Virus record (IMG/VR): IMGVR_UViG_3300017917_002401
Coordinates: 25,128 to 89,127 of that record
DNA: 64,000 nucleotides
DNA from: a virus
Strand: one strand, 5' to 3'
The notes below the pieces were generated by a model, which saw only the letters and a program-made list of their open reading frames with translations, was not told the origin of the DNA and searched no databases. The position numbers and the translations under genes are program-made. Each line of letters starts with the position of its first letter. The first letter of the stretch is position 1. Below, piece after piece: positions 38,203 to 47,119 of this stretch.

Positions 38203-39236
38203 TGTATGCAAGATTAGTAGTACAATCAACAAATACCACAAGTACACTTACTAGCTGTATCCGCGACATATGCCGTCTGGTTACCTCCGCTTCACCGAGC
38301 ACGGCTAATATCGGCTCGTATGGTTACGACGCAGCATCTTCAGTTGTACTAGACGCTACTCCAGCAGGCTGGACCTATGTTGGTGGTACTAGCGCATCTG
38401 ATAGACCCTCAATTGCAGCAGGTACTACACAAACGGCATTTTCATCAAGTACGGTATTTACTATGGCGATTAAAGCTCCCATGGCCGATTATCCTACTCG
38501 TTGGAAATACGCTGCACTTACTCAAACCAGTACAGCTTCTTCTGGAGGCTATAACTATACAGGTGCATTACTTGGGTGTGTTAGTGCCACTAGTGCCGCC
38601 GCACTAACTTCTCCTAGTGTATACGAACAATCAGGTACAGGTTCTACAGATTTGTTAACCTACTCTTGCCCAGCATTTACAGCCGGAGCAGTTCACCATC
38701 TTATTGCTACTCCTCGCGGTATAGTAATCGTACAAGAAGGTGCAGGTTTCTGCGGTGTTGTGGAAATGACTACTAGCGATGTTAATAATTTCTACGGAAC
38801 AGCTGCTTTTGCGGCATTCTGGAATCCTGCAGGCGGAACTAGTTCTACTACGCTAACTGGGCCTAATGCACTTGGTAATGTATTTGGTGTACAAACTTTT
38901 GACGTAACTGACCCAAATAATGCTACTTACTACGGCGTTTATGATAGCACTGTAGGCGGCACAACTAACGGCTCAAATGCTTATCAAAACACTGCTGTAC
39001 GTGCAATGACACAGGATGCTAGTGGCATGCCTCAGTACATGGTTTCGCCAGTGTATATCCACAATCATTTAATCGGTCACCCAGTTCAATATGTAACAGG
39101 CGTATTTCCTATGTATTGGTGTAAATCTTCCCTGGGATCTACTGGGGATACAGTATTAATAGGTACTGATGAATATACATACTTCCACTGTGGAGCAAAC
39201 ACAGCTGGATATGGTCTGTTAATGAAAACAAACTAA
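38202..39236 (+). CDS. Putative fibre/receptor-binding protein D1, 344 aa
   Basis: Starts MYARLVVQSTNTTSTLTSCI. Homologous to its neighbour D2 (39248-40315) over the full length: shared CIRDIxRLxTSAxPS, LDATPAGWTYVG, IATPRGIVIVQE/LATPRYITIIQE, QYMVSPVYIH/RYQVSPVFFQ, PVQYVTGVFPMYWCK and a closing YGLLMK. Such single-domain proteins occur in fibre regions of several phages and probably sit at the virion surface; I know of no proven role. Cys residues at both ends are conserved between the pair. Confidence 0.7.
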   Translation: MYARLVVQSTNTTSTLTSCIRDICRLVTSASPSTANIGSYGYDAASSVVLDATPAGWTYVGGTSASDRPSIAAGTTQTAFSSSTVFTMAIKAPMADYPTRWKYAALTQTSTASSGGYNYTGALLGCVSATSAAALTSPSVYEQSGTGSTDLLTYSCPAFTAGAVHHLIATPRGIVIVQEGAGFCGVVEMTTSDVNNFYGTAAFAAFWNPAGGTSSTTLTGPNALGNVFGVQTFDVTDPNNATYYGVYDSTVGGTTNGSNAYQNTAVRAMTQDASGMPQYMVSPVYIHNHLIGHPVQYVTGVFPMYWCKSSLGSTGDTVLIGTDEYTYFHCGANTAGYGLLMKTN

Positions 39237-39247
39237 GGAGGCTAATA

Positions 39248-40315
39248 ATGTACGCAAGACTTACTTTATCTGCCGCCGCAAATCCCTTACAGTGTATACG
39301 CGACATTGGTCGACTAATCACGTCAGCAAATCCAAGTATTAGTGATCTTTCAGGTCAGGGATATAGTACATCACTATCACTAATAGTAGATGCTACTCCA
39401 GCAGGCTGGACCTATGTGGGCAGTAATAAAACCAGTGATCAACCTACTATTGGTGATGGTAGTGCTGATGCTACTTGGACTGCTGGACAAACAACATTCT
39501 ATAATTGGGCGTTTAGTGCGCCTTGTGCAGATTCTACAAAACCACTAAAGTACGCACTATTTACACACAATATGACGACTTCAACAGCGTCAACAATGAA
39601 CTATTTTAGTTTAAGTGGTGCTCAAAGCGTAACTTCACTGGGTGTTACAACAAACGAAGGTTACAGAAGCTATACTTCTACAGCTACAACAGCTAACTTT
39701 CAGAATCCAAATATATCGTCTGCAGCTGCAACTACCATACACGTACTTGCTACTCCCAGGTATATTACTATTATTCAAGAAGCTCGTGGCATGGTAGGTA
39801 TCTGGGAAACCACTTCTACACCAATTCATGATCGCTTGAATATTGCACCATTTGTGCAGTATCAAAACATGCAGGCGTCTAACAAGACAACAGCAGCACC
39901 TTCAACCGTAATATTAAGTGTGGCTATACCTAGTACTACGAGTACCGTAGCCAATGTTACCGGAACAGTATTTAACATTACTGACGTTAATACCAGTACT
40001 TATTATGGTACTGCTGATGTTAGCGGCGGAGGTACGCTAAACTGGATGAATTTATTCCAGTATAAAACCAATGCTCGCGCAAATACTATTGATAGTGCAG
40101 GAAATCCACGATACCAAGTATCTCCAGTATTTTTTCAAATGTCAAAATTAGGTTATCCAGTACAGTTTGTAACAGGAATTGTTCCTATCTACTGGTGTAA
40201 AGCTGGATTAGGTAATACGGGTGATACTGTTAATATAGGTGGAGAAACATATTACTATTTCCACACTGGAGCCTACGGTACTGCTACCTATGGCGTTCTA
40301 ATGAAAATAAGTTAA
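39248..40315 (+). CDS. Putative fibre/receptor-binding protein D2, 355 aa
   Basis: Tandem paralog of D1 with the same start (MYARLTLSAA), core motifs and end (YFHTGAYGTATYGVLMKIS). The middle third is the most divergent, as expected if this part contacts different receptors or partners. An AAGGAGG ribosome site precedes it, stronger than that of D1. The pair arose by gene duplication. Confidence 0.7.
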   Translation: MYARLTLSAAANPLQCIRDIGRLITSANPSISDLSGQGYSTSLSLIVDATPAGWTYVGSNKTSDQPTIGDGSADATWTAGQTTFYNWAFSAPCADSTKPLKYALFTHNMTTSTASTMNYFSLSGAQSVTSLGVTTNEGYRSYTSTATTANFQNPNISSAAATTIHVLATPRYITIIQEARGMVGIWETTSTPIHDRLNIAPFVQYQNMQASNKTTAAPSTVILSVAIPSTTSTVANVTGTVFNITDVNTSTYYGTADVSGGGTLNWMNLFQYKTNARANTIDSAGNPRYQVSPVFFQMSKLGYPVQFVTGIVPIYWCKAGLGNTGDTVNIGGETYYYFHTGAYGTATYGVLMKIS

Positions 40316-40322
40316 GGATATT

Positions 40323-40493
40323 ATGGCAGCTTTAACATATACTGTTGTAGCTATTGATGTTACACGTTGGGGCACGTTAACAGCTATTAAGGCTAATTTA
40401 GAAGTTAATGCTTTTAAACAAATAGCTACAGCAATTGATCCATTACTTGATAATAGCCTTATCAATCCTGCTAACGCTTATACAGTTACCTAA
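40323..40493 (+). CDS. Hypothetical micro-protein, 56 aa
   Basis: ATG 40323 to TAA 40491-40493, MAALTYTVVAIDVTRWGTLT and so on, ending NPANAYTVT. AAGGA lies before the start, and it fills the gap between D2 and the next gene on the same strand. Alternating hydrophobic and polar residues suggest strands plus one helix. No family is recognised; probably co-produced with the fibre proteins. Confidence 0.65.
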   Translation: MAALTYTVVAIDVTRWGTLTAIKANLEVNAFKQIATAIDPLLDNSLINPANAYTVT

Positions 40494-40508
40494 TATGAAA
40501 GGTTAATA

Positions 40509-40841
40509 ATGGCCGCAACTTTTACTATAAAAATTAATAAAATCAGTACTGCTACAATAGGTCAACTAACTGGCGTTATTCGCGCTGTTGATTTCACTGT
40601 GATTGGTACAGACTCTGGTCAGACATTTGAGTTACCACAAAATATTGTCTTAAAAGAACCAGAACAAGAAACTTTCATTCAATTAGCTAATTTAACAGAA
40701 GCAGATGTAGTTTCCTTTGTTGAAGCAAGTTATGATAATATGGATGGTTTAAAAACACATATTCAAATTGTGTTAAATCGTGAAATTGAAAAGGCTGGTT
40801 TAACGGATACTCCGTTACCTTGGAATCCTGTAGTGGAGTAA
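40509..40841 (+). CDS. Hypothetical protein, 110 aa, fibre region
   Basis: MAATFTIKINKISTATIGQL, strands with GTDSGQTFELPQNI, then an acidic helical C-terminus (LTEADVVSFVEASYDNMDGL, HIQIVLNREIEKAG). Proteins of this shape are frequent small hypotheticals near fibre genes in long-tailed phages; role unknown. It is followed four bases later by fibre C. AAAGG precedes the ATG. Confidence 0.65.
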   Translation: MAATFTIKINKISTATIGQLTGVIRAVDFTVIGTDSGQTFELPQNIVLKEPEQETFIQLANLTEADVVSFVEASYDNMDGLKTHIQIVLNREIEKAGLTDTPLPWNPVVE

Positions 40842-40844
40842 TTT

Positions 40845-42677
40845 ATGTCAAAGGCAAACACATTAGCACAATTAGTAAGTACCGGCAATGTGCTAGCCGA
40901 TGGGGCGGTAGCCACTTCTGAAGTAACTGGATTAGCAACTTTATTAGCCGATTACTTAACTTCTAGTACGGCCGCAAGTACTTACCAAACTACTCTAGTA
41001 AGTGGTACTAATATCAAAACTGTAAATGGTAATAGTATTCTTGGTAGTGGTAATATTCAAATTGATGGTGGTGTTACCAGCTTTAATACTCGTACAGGTG
41101 CTATTACTTTAGATTCCAATGATGTTACCACTGCCCTAGGTTTTACACCTTATAACTCTACAAATCCAAGTGGATATATTACCAGTTCAGATCTAAGTGG
41201 TTACTTAACTTCTAGTACTGCTGCTAGTACATATCTGCCATTAGCTGGTGGTACACTAACCGGTACAATCTACAATCAAGCTGCATATAGCGCACCAAGT
41301 AGTACTGCAAGTTACGGCTCAAAGGTATTAATCCAAGGCTCTACTGGTGTTGGTCAAGCCAACGCAACAGGCGGTAATGGCCATATTGAAGTTCTTGGTG
41401 GCGGTGCAACTTCTATTTGGACGTCTTTTGTTGGCGGTGTGAACGTTCGCAAGCGCGGAGGTATTCTTCTACTAAGTGGACTTGCACAAGGAGATAGTGG
41501 AGGCACATGGTCCTTTGGTTCTACGATCGAAATTCGTGCTAATAGTGGTACTAATAATGGTACTAATGTTGGTAATGGAGGGCTTGTTTCAATAGGGGCA
41601 GGTAACACAACAACCACTGACTCCTTGATCCAATATGGTTCAGGAATGATATTGTCCGGGGCATCAGCTGGTACTTCGGGTGGTCTTAGTATTAGTGCTG
41701 GGGCTTTCCAAACTTCTCAAGGTATTAATACTGGAGCCAATATAAGTATTGGTGGCTCAACCTCAACCATGGGTGGAAATATTAATCTTACCCCTGGAGG
41801 CGGAGGAATAGCAGGTGCTACAGCAGGCAAAGTATTTATTGCTCGCAGTGCTTTGTTATATGAGGCATTAGATACTGGAAACTACAGTAGTTATGCACCA
41901 ACCCTAACAGGTACAGGAGCTAGTGGCACGTGGGGTATTAGCGTTAGTGGAAATGCAGCTACAGTAACGAATGGTTTAACAACATCGAACTACACTAGCT
42001 ACGCTCCCTCATTAACAGGTAGCGGAGCATCTGGTACTTGGGGTATAAGTATTACCGGAACAGCTAGTTATTCCAATTATCAGGCAGCAACAGGTACAAG
42101 CAATGATTGGGTAACTTCTTTCCAAAATACCCCAGCACATAATACATCTTTCCGTGAAATGTCCGCAAATGGACCTAGCGGAACTTGGTGGTTTATGCAA
42201 AACCTAAGACACAGTAATGGCACTAATTACTGGGGTACACAACTTGCTTGGGGATGGGAAGATAATGCTAACAGATTATTAACTAGAAACATTACTGGTA
42301 ACTCTTGGGGTAGCTGGGTTGAGTATGTTAATAACACAAATTTTAACCGTGTTATTAATCGAGGTACCTGGAGTCGCGAAACAAGCGGCGGCACTATGGT
42401 TTCTGGTAATACGTATTCTGTATATACTGGCGGCGGTGCTTTAACAATGTACTTACCTTCTCGTGCAAATTGCGCAAACGGCGATAAAATTTATATTCAG
42501 AACTTACACTTAACATGGGCAGCAGCTAACTTCACAATTGCTAGATCCGATAGTAATACTTATATTAACTATATAGCTGAAAACTTAGTGTGTAACGTAA
42601 ACGTAGCGAGCATAGTTCTTACTTGTCATTGGAATGATGGTACTAATGCTTTCTGGGGTGTGGCTCCTGGTGGCTAA
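40845..42677 (+). CDS. Tail fibre protein C, 610 aa
   Basis: The N-terminal 140 residues repeat the fibre B module (LTSSTAASTYQTTLVSGTNI, NSILGSGNIQIDGG, ALGFTPYNSTNPSGYI), with a LPLAGGTLTGTI start of a new spike. The middle is a Gly/Ser/Thr-rich beta shaft with AxxLTGTGASGTWGISVSGNA repeats. The C-terminal region has the fibre knob pattern NLRHSNGTNYWGTQLAWG...GNSWGSWVEY and a final 80-residue domain that may bind the receptor. It probably ends in the glycine-rich protein encoded next, as adhesin. Confidence 0.88.
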   Translation: MSKANTLAQLVSTGNVLADGAVATSEVTGLATLLADYLTSSTAASTYQTTLVSGTNIKTVNGNSILGSGNIQIDGGVTSFNTRTGAITLDSNDVTTALGFTPYNSTNPSGYITSSDLSGYLTSSTAASTYLPLAGGTLTGTIYNQAAYSAPSSTASYGSKVLIQGSTGVGQANATGGNGHIEVLGGGATSIWTSFVGGVNVRKRGGILLLSGLAQGDSGGTWSFGSTIEIRANSGTNNGTNVGNGGLVSIGAGNTTTTDSLIQYGSGMILSGASAGTSGGLSISAGAFQTSQGINTGANISIGGSTSTMGGNINLTPGGGGIAGATAGKVFIARSALLYEALDTGNYSSYAPTLTGTGASGTWGISVSGNAATVTNGLTTSNYTSYAPSLTGSGASGTWGISITGTASYSNYQAATGTSNDWVTSFQNTPAHNTSFREMSANGPSGTWWFMQNLRHSNGTNYWGTQLAWGWEDNANRLLTRNITGNSWGSWVEYVNNTNFNRVINRGTWSRETSGGTMVSGNTYSVYTGGGALTMYLPSRANCANGDKIYIQNLHLTWAAANFTIARSDSNTYINYIAENLVCNVNVASIVLTCHWNDGTNAFWGVAPGG

Positions 42678-42696
42678 TTAAATTAAAGGTTTTTAG

Positions 42697-43389
42697 ATGA
42701 GTACTCTTTCTCAATTCGTTCCATTCGTCTCAGGCGGCGGAGGTATAAAGACGTATACACAGTCTGGTGTATATACAAGCACTCAAAGCATATCTATACC
42801 CTCTGGAACCACTCTGCTTGGTGCTTTACTTATTGGCGGAGGCGGTGCAGGCGGTTATGGTCGCGACGGCGGTACTGGTGCTACCGGCGGATTCGGTGGT
42901 GCACAAATATTTCTGATTCCTGTACTTGGTGAAACCACGATGACCCTAACTATAGGGGCAGGCGGAACAGTTACAGCAGGAACAGGAAATGCTGGAGGTA
43001 CCACTATACTGACCCTAGGTTCCGGACTTGTAGCCGCTAAAGTTGGTGGTGGTGGCGGTGGCGGTGATGGTAATAACTGGGACCAACCCCCTACAACTGG
43101 TGGTACTGGCTTTTATGGCGGAGCAGGCGGTGGCGGTGGCAGATCATATCAAGGTTATGCTGGTAGTGGTTCATCGGGTGCGCCTTGGGGTAATGGCACA
43201 CTATTTTGGTCATTAAATGGTCAAAGCTATTCGCCACCCAATAGTGTATTCGGCCAAGGTAGTGGGGCGGGATCGGGTACATATTGGGGTATTAATTTAG
43301 CCTCATACGGTTATGGTGGTGGTGGTGGCTCTTATGGTTATGGAGCCGGTGGTGGGGCTGGTGCAGCTTCGTTTAGATACTATTCTTAA
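42697..43389 (+). CDS. Glycine-rich adhesin-like protein, 230 aa
   Basis: After a short start (MSTLSQFVPFVSGGGG) and a strand region typical of Gly-rich fibre tips (GTTLLGALLIGGGGAGG) come many runs of four to seven Gly mixed with Tyr, Trp and Ser loops. This fits a polyglycine-II sandwich, the architecture of T-even gp38-type adhesins that cap the distal fibre and determine host range. It follows fibre C as gp38 follows gp37 in T2-like phages. Sequence identity to gp38 is not claimed; the match is of composition, size and position. Confidence 0.7.
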   Translation: MSTLSQFVPFVSGGGGIKTYTQSGVYTSTQSISIPSGTTLLGALLIGGGGAGGYGRDGGTGATGGFGGAQIFLIPVLGETTMTLTIGAGGTVTAGTGNAGGTTILTLGSGLVAAKVGGGGGGGDGNNWDQPPTTGGTGFYGGAGGGGGRSYQGYAGSGSSGAPWGNGTLFWSLNGQSYSPPNSVFGQGSGAGSGTYWGINLASYGYGGGGGSYGYGAGGGAGAASFRYYS

Positions 43390-43406
43390 TCAGTAAGGAA
43401 ATTATA

Positions 43407-43919
43407 ATGCAATTTGCACTAATTAACAATAGTGTTGTTGAAAATGTTATCGAAGTTGACGACGAGAAAGTAGTTGAAAACTTCAAAGACGCGTGGCAGT
43501 ATGTAATAGATATTACCTCGACAATCCCTTCTCCCGGCATCGGGTGGAGGTATGAGGATTCTACTTTTATACAGCCCGAAGATCCAGATAAATGGATACT
43601 ATCTGTAAATAATCTACACAAAAGATTTCCAATTACATCTAATGGTATAAGTACAAAATATGATTTAGCAACATTATTTTTAACTGATATTGATTATGCT
43701 AACTCATTAGTAGTTAACGGAGCAGATTTATATAGTATTAAATTACTACTTCTTTCTGCAGCTAAACTTATTTCTGGATATGAAAATATTAACCTGAAAT
43801 CTAATATTCTTTCTGATTATCTGAACATATTTAGTAATGCGTCTTTACCAGAGGCTTTTAGATTAACACAATTAGAAGTAGATTATATTAAAAATACTCC
43901 GGCAAAACAAACAGGATAA
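43407..43919 (+). CDS. Probable tail fibre assembly-like protein, 170 aa
   Basis: The first 55 residues (FALINNSVVENVIEVDDEKV, then GIGWRYEDSTFIQPE) match the small domain found in tail fibre assembly or phage fibre-tip proteins, with the usual GWxY...F.P ending. The rest is an unassigned helical segment with several Leu/Ile and Asn. Position after fibre and adhesin supports a role as fibre chaperone. It ends three bases before the lysis cassette. Confidence 0.65.
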   Translation: MQFALINNSVVENVIEVDDEKVVENFKDAWQYVIDITSTIPSPGIGWRYEDSTFIQPEDPDKWILSVNNLHKRFPITSNGISTKYDLATLFLTDIDYANSLVVNGADLYSIKLLLLSAAKLISGYENINLKSNILSDYLNIFSNASLPEAFRLTQLEVDYIKNTPAKQTG

Positions 43920-43922
43920 TCA

Positions 43923-44345
43923 ATGTTCTGGCTAATAAACCATTTACCTAGTATGCTATTTTATGGCATATTTTTCCTTGGTTTCTCCTTAACTTGTATA
44001 GCACTACTACTACCCAAAATCGCATACACTCGCCAGCTAAAGCTGGCAGGCGTATGCATACTGTTTGTAGGTGTATACCTAAGCGGCTACGCTTTCTGCA
44101 ATGATACGTGGAAAGCAAAAGCTGCTGCACTAGAGGCACGAGCAGCAGCGGTAGAGTCGGAAGCAAAAACTGCTAACACAGTTATACAAGAAAAGCTGGT
44201 AACCAAAATACAAGTTGTTCGTGAACGCGGTCGTGATGTTGTAGAGTATGTAGATCGCGAAGTAGTAAAGTACAACGACCGTTGCGATATACCGCGTGAA
44301 GTAGTTAGCGCACACAATCAAGCAGCTGGAGGTACTAAAAAGTGA
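43923..44345 (+). CDS. Inner-membrane spanin (Rz-like), 140 aa
   Basis: Two hydrophobic helices at about 10-31 and 38-57, then an Ala/Glu-rich coiled coil in the periplasm (KAKAAALEARAAAVESEAKT), and the i-spanin ending YNDRCDIPREVVSAHNQAA. The C-terminal CDIPREV...HNxAA motif is shared by many phage Rz proteins. With the lipoprotein encoded next it would bridge the inner and outer membranes and fuse them in the last step of lysis. Two membrane helices rather than one are unusual; the first may be an uncleaved anchor. Its stop overlaps the GTG start of the o-spanin. Confidence 0.82.
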   Translation: MFWLINHLPSMLFYGIFFLGFSLTCIALLLPKIAYTRQLKLAGVCILFVGVYLSGYAFCNDTWKAKAAALEARAAAVESEAKTANTVIQEKLVTKIQVVRERGRDVVEYVDREVVKYNDRCDIPREVVSAHNQAAGGTKK

Positions 44346-44611
44346 AAGCACTATTAGCGATAATGGCCCTAGGGTTATTATCTGCATGTTCCACAACCGT
44401 ACCTGTTACTGTACGATTTCCAGAAGTTCCACCAGAACTATCTGAACCATGCCCCAGTGACTTAAAACCAGTTCCAGAAGGCGTAAGCCTATCGGACTTA
44501 ACCAAAACTGTGGCAGAAAATTATACCACTTACCACGAGTGTGCTGAAAAAGCCGCTGGTTGGATAGAGTGGTACGAAACCCAACGTTCTATTTACGGTA
44601 AGTTCAAATAA
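44342..44611 (+). CDS. Outer-membrane spanin lipoprotein (Rz1-like), 89 aa
   Basis: Start is GTG 44342, overlapping the stop of the i-spanin gene (GTGA). The signal peptide MKALLAIMALGLLSAC ends in the lipobox LSAC with Cys16 as lipidated residue. The mature part begins with a Pro/Val-rich stretch (STTVPVTVRFPEVPPEL) typical of o-spanins, followed by a helical segment with two more Cys. It partners the gene before it. Placed before the endolysin, opposite to the lambda order. Confidence 0.85.
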   Translation: MKALLAIMALGLLSACSTTVPVTVRFPEVPPELSEPCPSDLKPVPEGVSLSDLTKTVAENYTTYHECAEKAAGWIEWYETQRSIYGKFK

Positions 44612-44612
44612 A

Positions 44613-45350
44613 ATGAAAAACTTATTGATAGTATTAGCCGCAACTTTATCTTTAGCTGGTTGCGCAACTAATCAAGAATACCTAGCCTATAGCGAAGTAC
44701 AAAAAGCTTTTGCAGCTGCTGAAACAGCCCGATTTAAAGCTCTTAGTGAAATTGCTAAACAAGGCGATACAACAGCTAAAGTTGCAGCTACTATGGCCCT
44801 ACAACAAGCCGGCGGTGGTGTACAACAACATCAAGTTGCGGCACCAAAATCAACCGCAGAAGTAGCATTGCAATGGACAAGTTTACTGCTACCTAACCTA
44901 ACACAATTCTATTCGATCAATAGAAACACAGCGGTTGCAATGCGTCAAAGCGACAATGCAACTCAATTAGGTATGCGTCAAAGCGACAACGCTTATTTAC
45001 AAGCTGCTTCAACAAACACAGCTTTTACAACAATGTCACGAGCAGGGTATGCAGCTGCTAGCGACATAGCTAACAGTGGGTTTACAGCAGCAAATCTTAT
45101 TGCTGGTAAAATTCAAGCACCACAACCAAATGTTACCATTACCACTGGTAGTGGAAGTGCTGTTAATGCCGCCAACACTGGTTGGAGCAGCAGTTCTAAC
45201 ACTTACCAACCACTTAATGGAACTGGTGTAATAGGCACTGGCTCTTATACTTTTACAGATAGTAGGAATTTAAGTACAACATCAACAAGTACTACTACAC
45301 TTACTCAGCCACCTATTATACTAGGTAACTGCTCAATCGAACCTTGTTAA
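44613..45350 (+). CDS. Lipoprotein, 245 aa, unknown
   Basis: Signal peptide MKNLLIVLAATLSLAGCA with lipobox LAGC (Cys17). Residues 20-60 are a helical Ala/Gln/Lys region and 110-135 hold two MRQSDNA repeats. The last 70 residues are Thr/Ser/Asn-rich and end in a Cys pair (NCSIEPC). The helical segment with repeats resembles small conserved phage lipoproteins next to endolysins. It may assist lysis, block superinfection or modify the envelope; the sequence does not decide. Confidence 0.75.
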   Translation: MKNLLIVLAATLSLAGCATNQEYLAYSEVQKAFAAAETARFKALSEIAKQGDTTAKVAATMALQQAGGGVQQHQVAAPKSTAEVALQWTSLLLPNLTQFYSINRNTAVAMRQSDNATQLGMRQSDNAYLQAASTNTAFTTMSRAGYAAASDIANSGFTAANLIAGKIQAPQPNVTITTGSGSAVNAANTGWSSSSNTYQPLNGTGVIGTGSYTFTDSRNLSTTSTSTTTLTQPPIILGNCSIEPC

Positions 45351-45360
45351 GGAATAGTCT

Positions 45361-45984
45361 ATGGAATTAACTTTACAGCAATTACGCGAATTGATACCTA
45401 AAAACCCTTATGTAACCTATTGGCATAATGCCCTGCAACAGTTACTTCCAGACTATGGGATTGATACGCCGCAACGAATTGCGGCGTTTATTGCACAATG
45501 TTCTCACGAGTCAGCGGGATTTACTGCACTAAAAGAAAATTTAAATTATCGTGCAGCTACACTTCGTAAAATTTTTCCTAAATACTTTCCCACTGATGAA
45601 ATAGCGCAACAATATGCCTCCAAGTTGAATAAACAAGAAGCTATTGCCAACCGAGTATATGCTAATCGCATGGGCAATGGAGACGAGGCTAGTGGTGATG
45701 GTTATCGATACTGTGGTCGCGGATTAATTCAACTAACTGGTAAAGATAATTATAGTTGGTTTGCCGCTAGTTTAGAAATTGGTGTAGAAGATGCAAGCGA
45801 ATACTTAGAGACTTTTGAAGGTGCTGCTCAAAGCGCCTGTTGGTTTTGGGAAACAAATGGGTTAAATCGTTGGGCTGATGCTGGCGATATTTTAAATTTA
45901 ACTAAACGAATTAATGGCGGTACAATTGGATTAGCCGATAGAGAAAAGCATTATCAACATGCTCTACACGTTTTAGGAGTGTGA
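45361..45984 (+). CDS. Endolysin, GH19 chitinase-like muramidase
   Basis: 207 residues, full-length single domain. GH19 features: SHESAGFTALKENLNY with candidate catalytic Glu50 and Glu59, YANRMGNGDEASGDGYRYCG, RGLIQLTGKDNY, and the C-terminal TKRINGGTIGLADREKHYQ. Phage GH19 enzymes cut the glycan strands of peptidoglycan. No signal peptide, so a holin is needed for release. It follows the spanins and lipoprotein; AAGGA is at 45350-45354. Confidence 0.95.
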   Translation: MELTLQQLRELIPKNPYVTYWHNALQQLLPDYGIDTPQRIAAFIAQCSHESAGFTALKENLNYRAATLRKIFPKYFPTDEIAQQYASKLNKQEAIANRVYANRMGNGDEASGDGYRYCGRGLIQLTGKDNYSWFAASLEIGVEDASEYLETFEGAAQSACWFWETNGLNRWADAGDILNLTKRINGGTIGLADREKHYQHALHVLGV

Positions 45985-45985
45985 T

Positions 45986-47119
45986 ATGAAAAAACTTGTA
46001 TTAGTAGTTGCATTAGTATTTGGCAATGCTGTTGCCCAAACTACTTATGATTCAACAACCTTAGTAGATACAAATAATACCAGTAATTCAACAAGTACTG
46101 TAACCAGTACTAATACTACAAATAGTAACAGTACCAGCACAAGTACTAGTAACGTTACTACAACAAATAATAATACCAGTACCACTTCCAATACTAACTA
46201 CAATGTTAATAGCGGAACCCAAACAGTAAATAACAATAATGTTAATAGTGGTACAATGACGTATAATAACAATAACGTCAATAGTGGTACTATGACCTAC
46301 AACAATAATAATGCCAGTACGTCTTCAAGCGTATCCACTAATAATAATATTAATAGTGGTACAATGACGTATAACAATAACACCACTTCTACTAATACAA
46401 ACTATAACGTCAATACAGGTACTATGACGTATAATAACAATAACGTTAATACAAGTACCTCAACCAGTACTAATACAAATAATAATATTAATACTGGTAC
46501 AATGACGTATAATAATAACAATGCTAGTACAAGTACAAGCACTGCTGTTAATACCAATACTAACACTAACATAAATCAAAGTGCAAGTACCAGTACCAAT
46601 ACTAATATTAATCAGAACCAATCTGTTAATACCAATGTAAATCAAAACATTCAAAGTGGTGAAGTAACAAACAAAAACTTGAATGAAAGTGTTATTACTC
46701 AACGTGTAATTCAACCACCTCCAACCGCGGTAGCGCCTGCTATGTTATCCGGTGGTAATGCTGACTTGTGTTCTACTGGCAGTAGTGGCAGTGTACAAAC
46801 CCAAGTATTTGGTGTTAGCAGTGGCGGTACAATTCGTGATATGAATTGTGAACGACTAAAACTAAGCAAAACACTATACGACATGGGTATGAAAGTTGCG
46901 GCAGTTGCTACAATGTGTCAGGATCGCCGTGTGTTTGATGCTATGATGCAAGCGGGAACACCCTGTCCTTATGAAGGCATGATTGGCGAACAAGCTAAAG
47001 CTGCCTGGGACTCAAATCCTGAGAAGGTTCCTCAGTTAGAGAAGGAAAAGTTAGATGACACGTATAAAAAAGTGGGTATTGGCGCACTGCTTGGCATTAT
47101 TGCTCATAAACTTTTCTAA
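45986..47119 (+). CDS. Exported Asn/Thr-rich repeat protein, 377 aa
   Basis: Signal peptide MKKLVLVVALVFGNAVAQ. Residues about 25-230 are almost pure Asn, Thr and Ser, with at least six NxGTMTYNNNN-type repeats separated by TSTSTN spacers. The C-terminal 130 residues are a normal-looking domain (NADLCSTGSSGSVQTQVFGV, NCERLKLSKTLYDMGMKVAA) with paired Cys and a final hydrophobic helix (IGALLGIIAHKLF). The repeat may form amyloid-like or beta-helical material at the surface; this is a guess. Its end overlaps the next gene by 65 bases. Composition differs from every other gene here. Confidence 0.8.
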   Translation: MKKLVLVVALVFGNAVAQTTYDSTTLVDTNNTSNSTSTVTSTNTTNSNSTSTSTSNVTTTNNNTSTTSNTNYNVNSGTQTVNNNNVNSGTMTYNNNNVNSGTMTYNNNNASTSSSVSTNNNINSGTMTYNNNTTSTNTNYNVNTGTMTYNNNNVNTSTSTSTNTNNNINTGTMTYNNNNASTSTSTAVNTNTNTNINQSASTSTNTNINQNQSVNTNVNQNIQSGEVTNKNLNESVITQRVIQPPPTAVAPAMLSGGNADLCSTGSSGSVQTQVFGVSSGGTIRDMNCERLKLSKTLYDMGMKVAAVATMCQDRRVFDAMMQAGTPCPYEGMIGEQAKAAWDSNPEKVPQLEKEKLDDTYKKVGIGALLGIIAHKLF

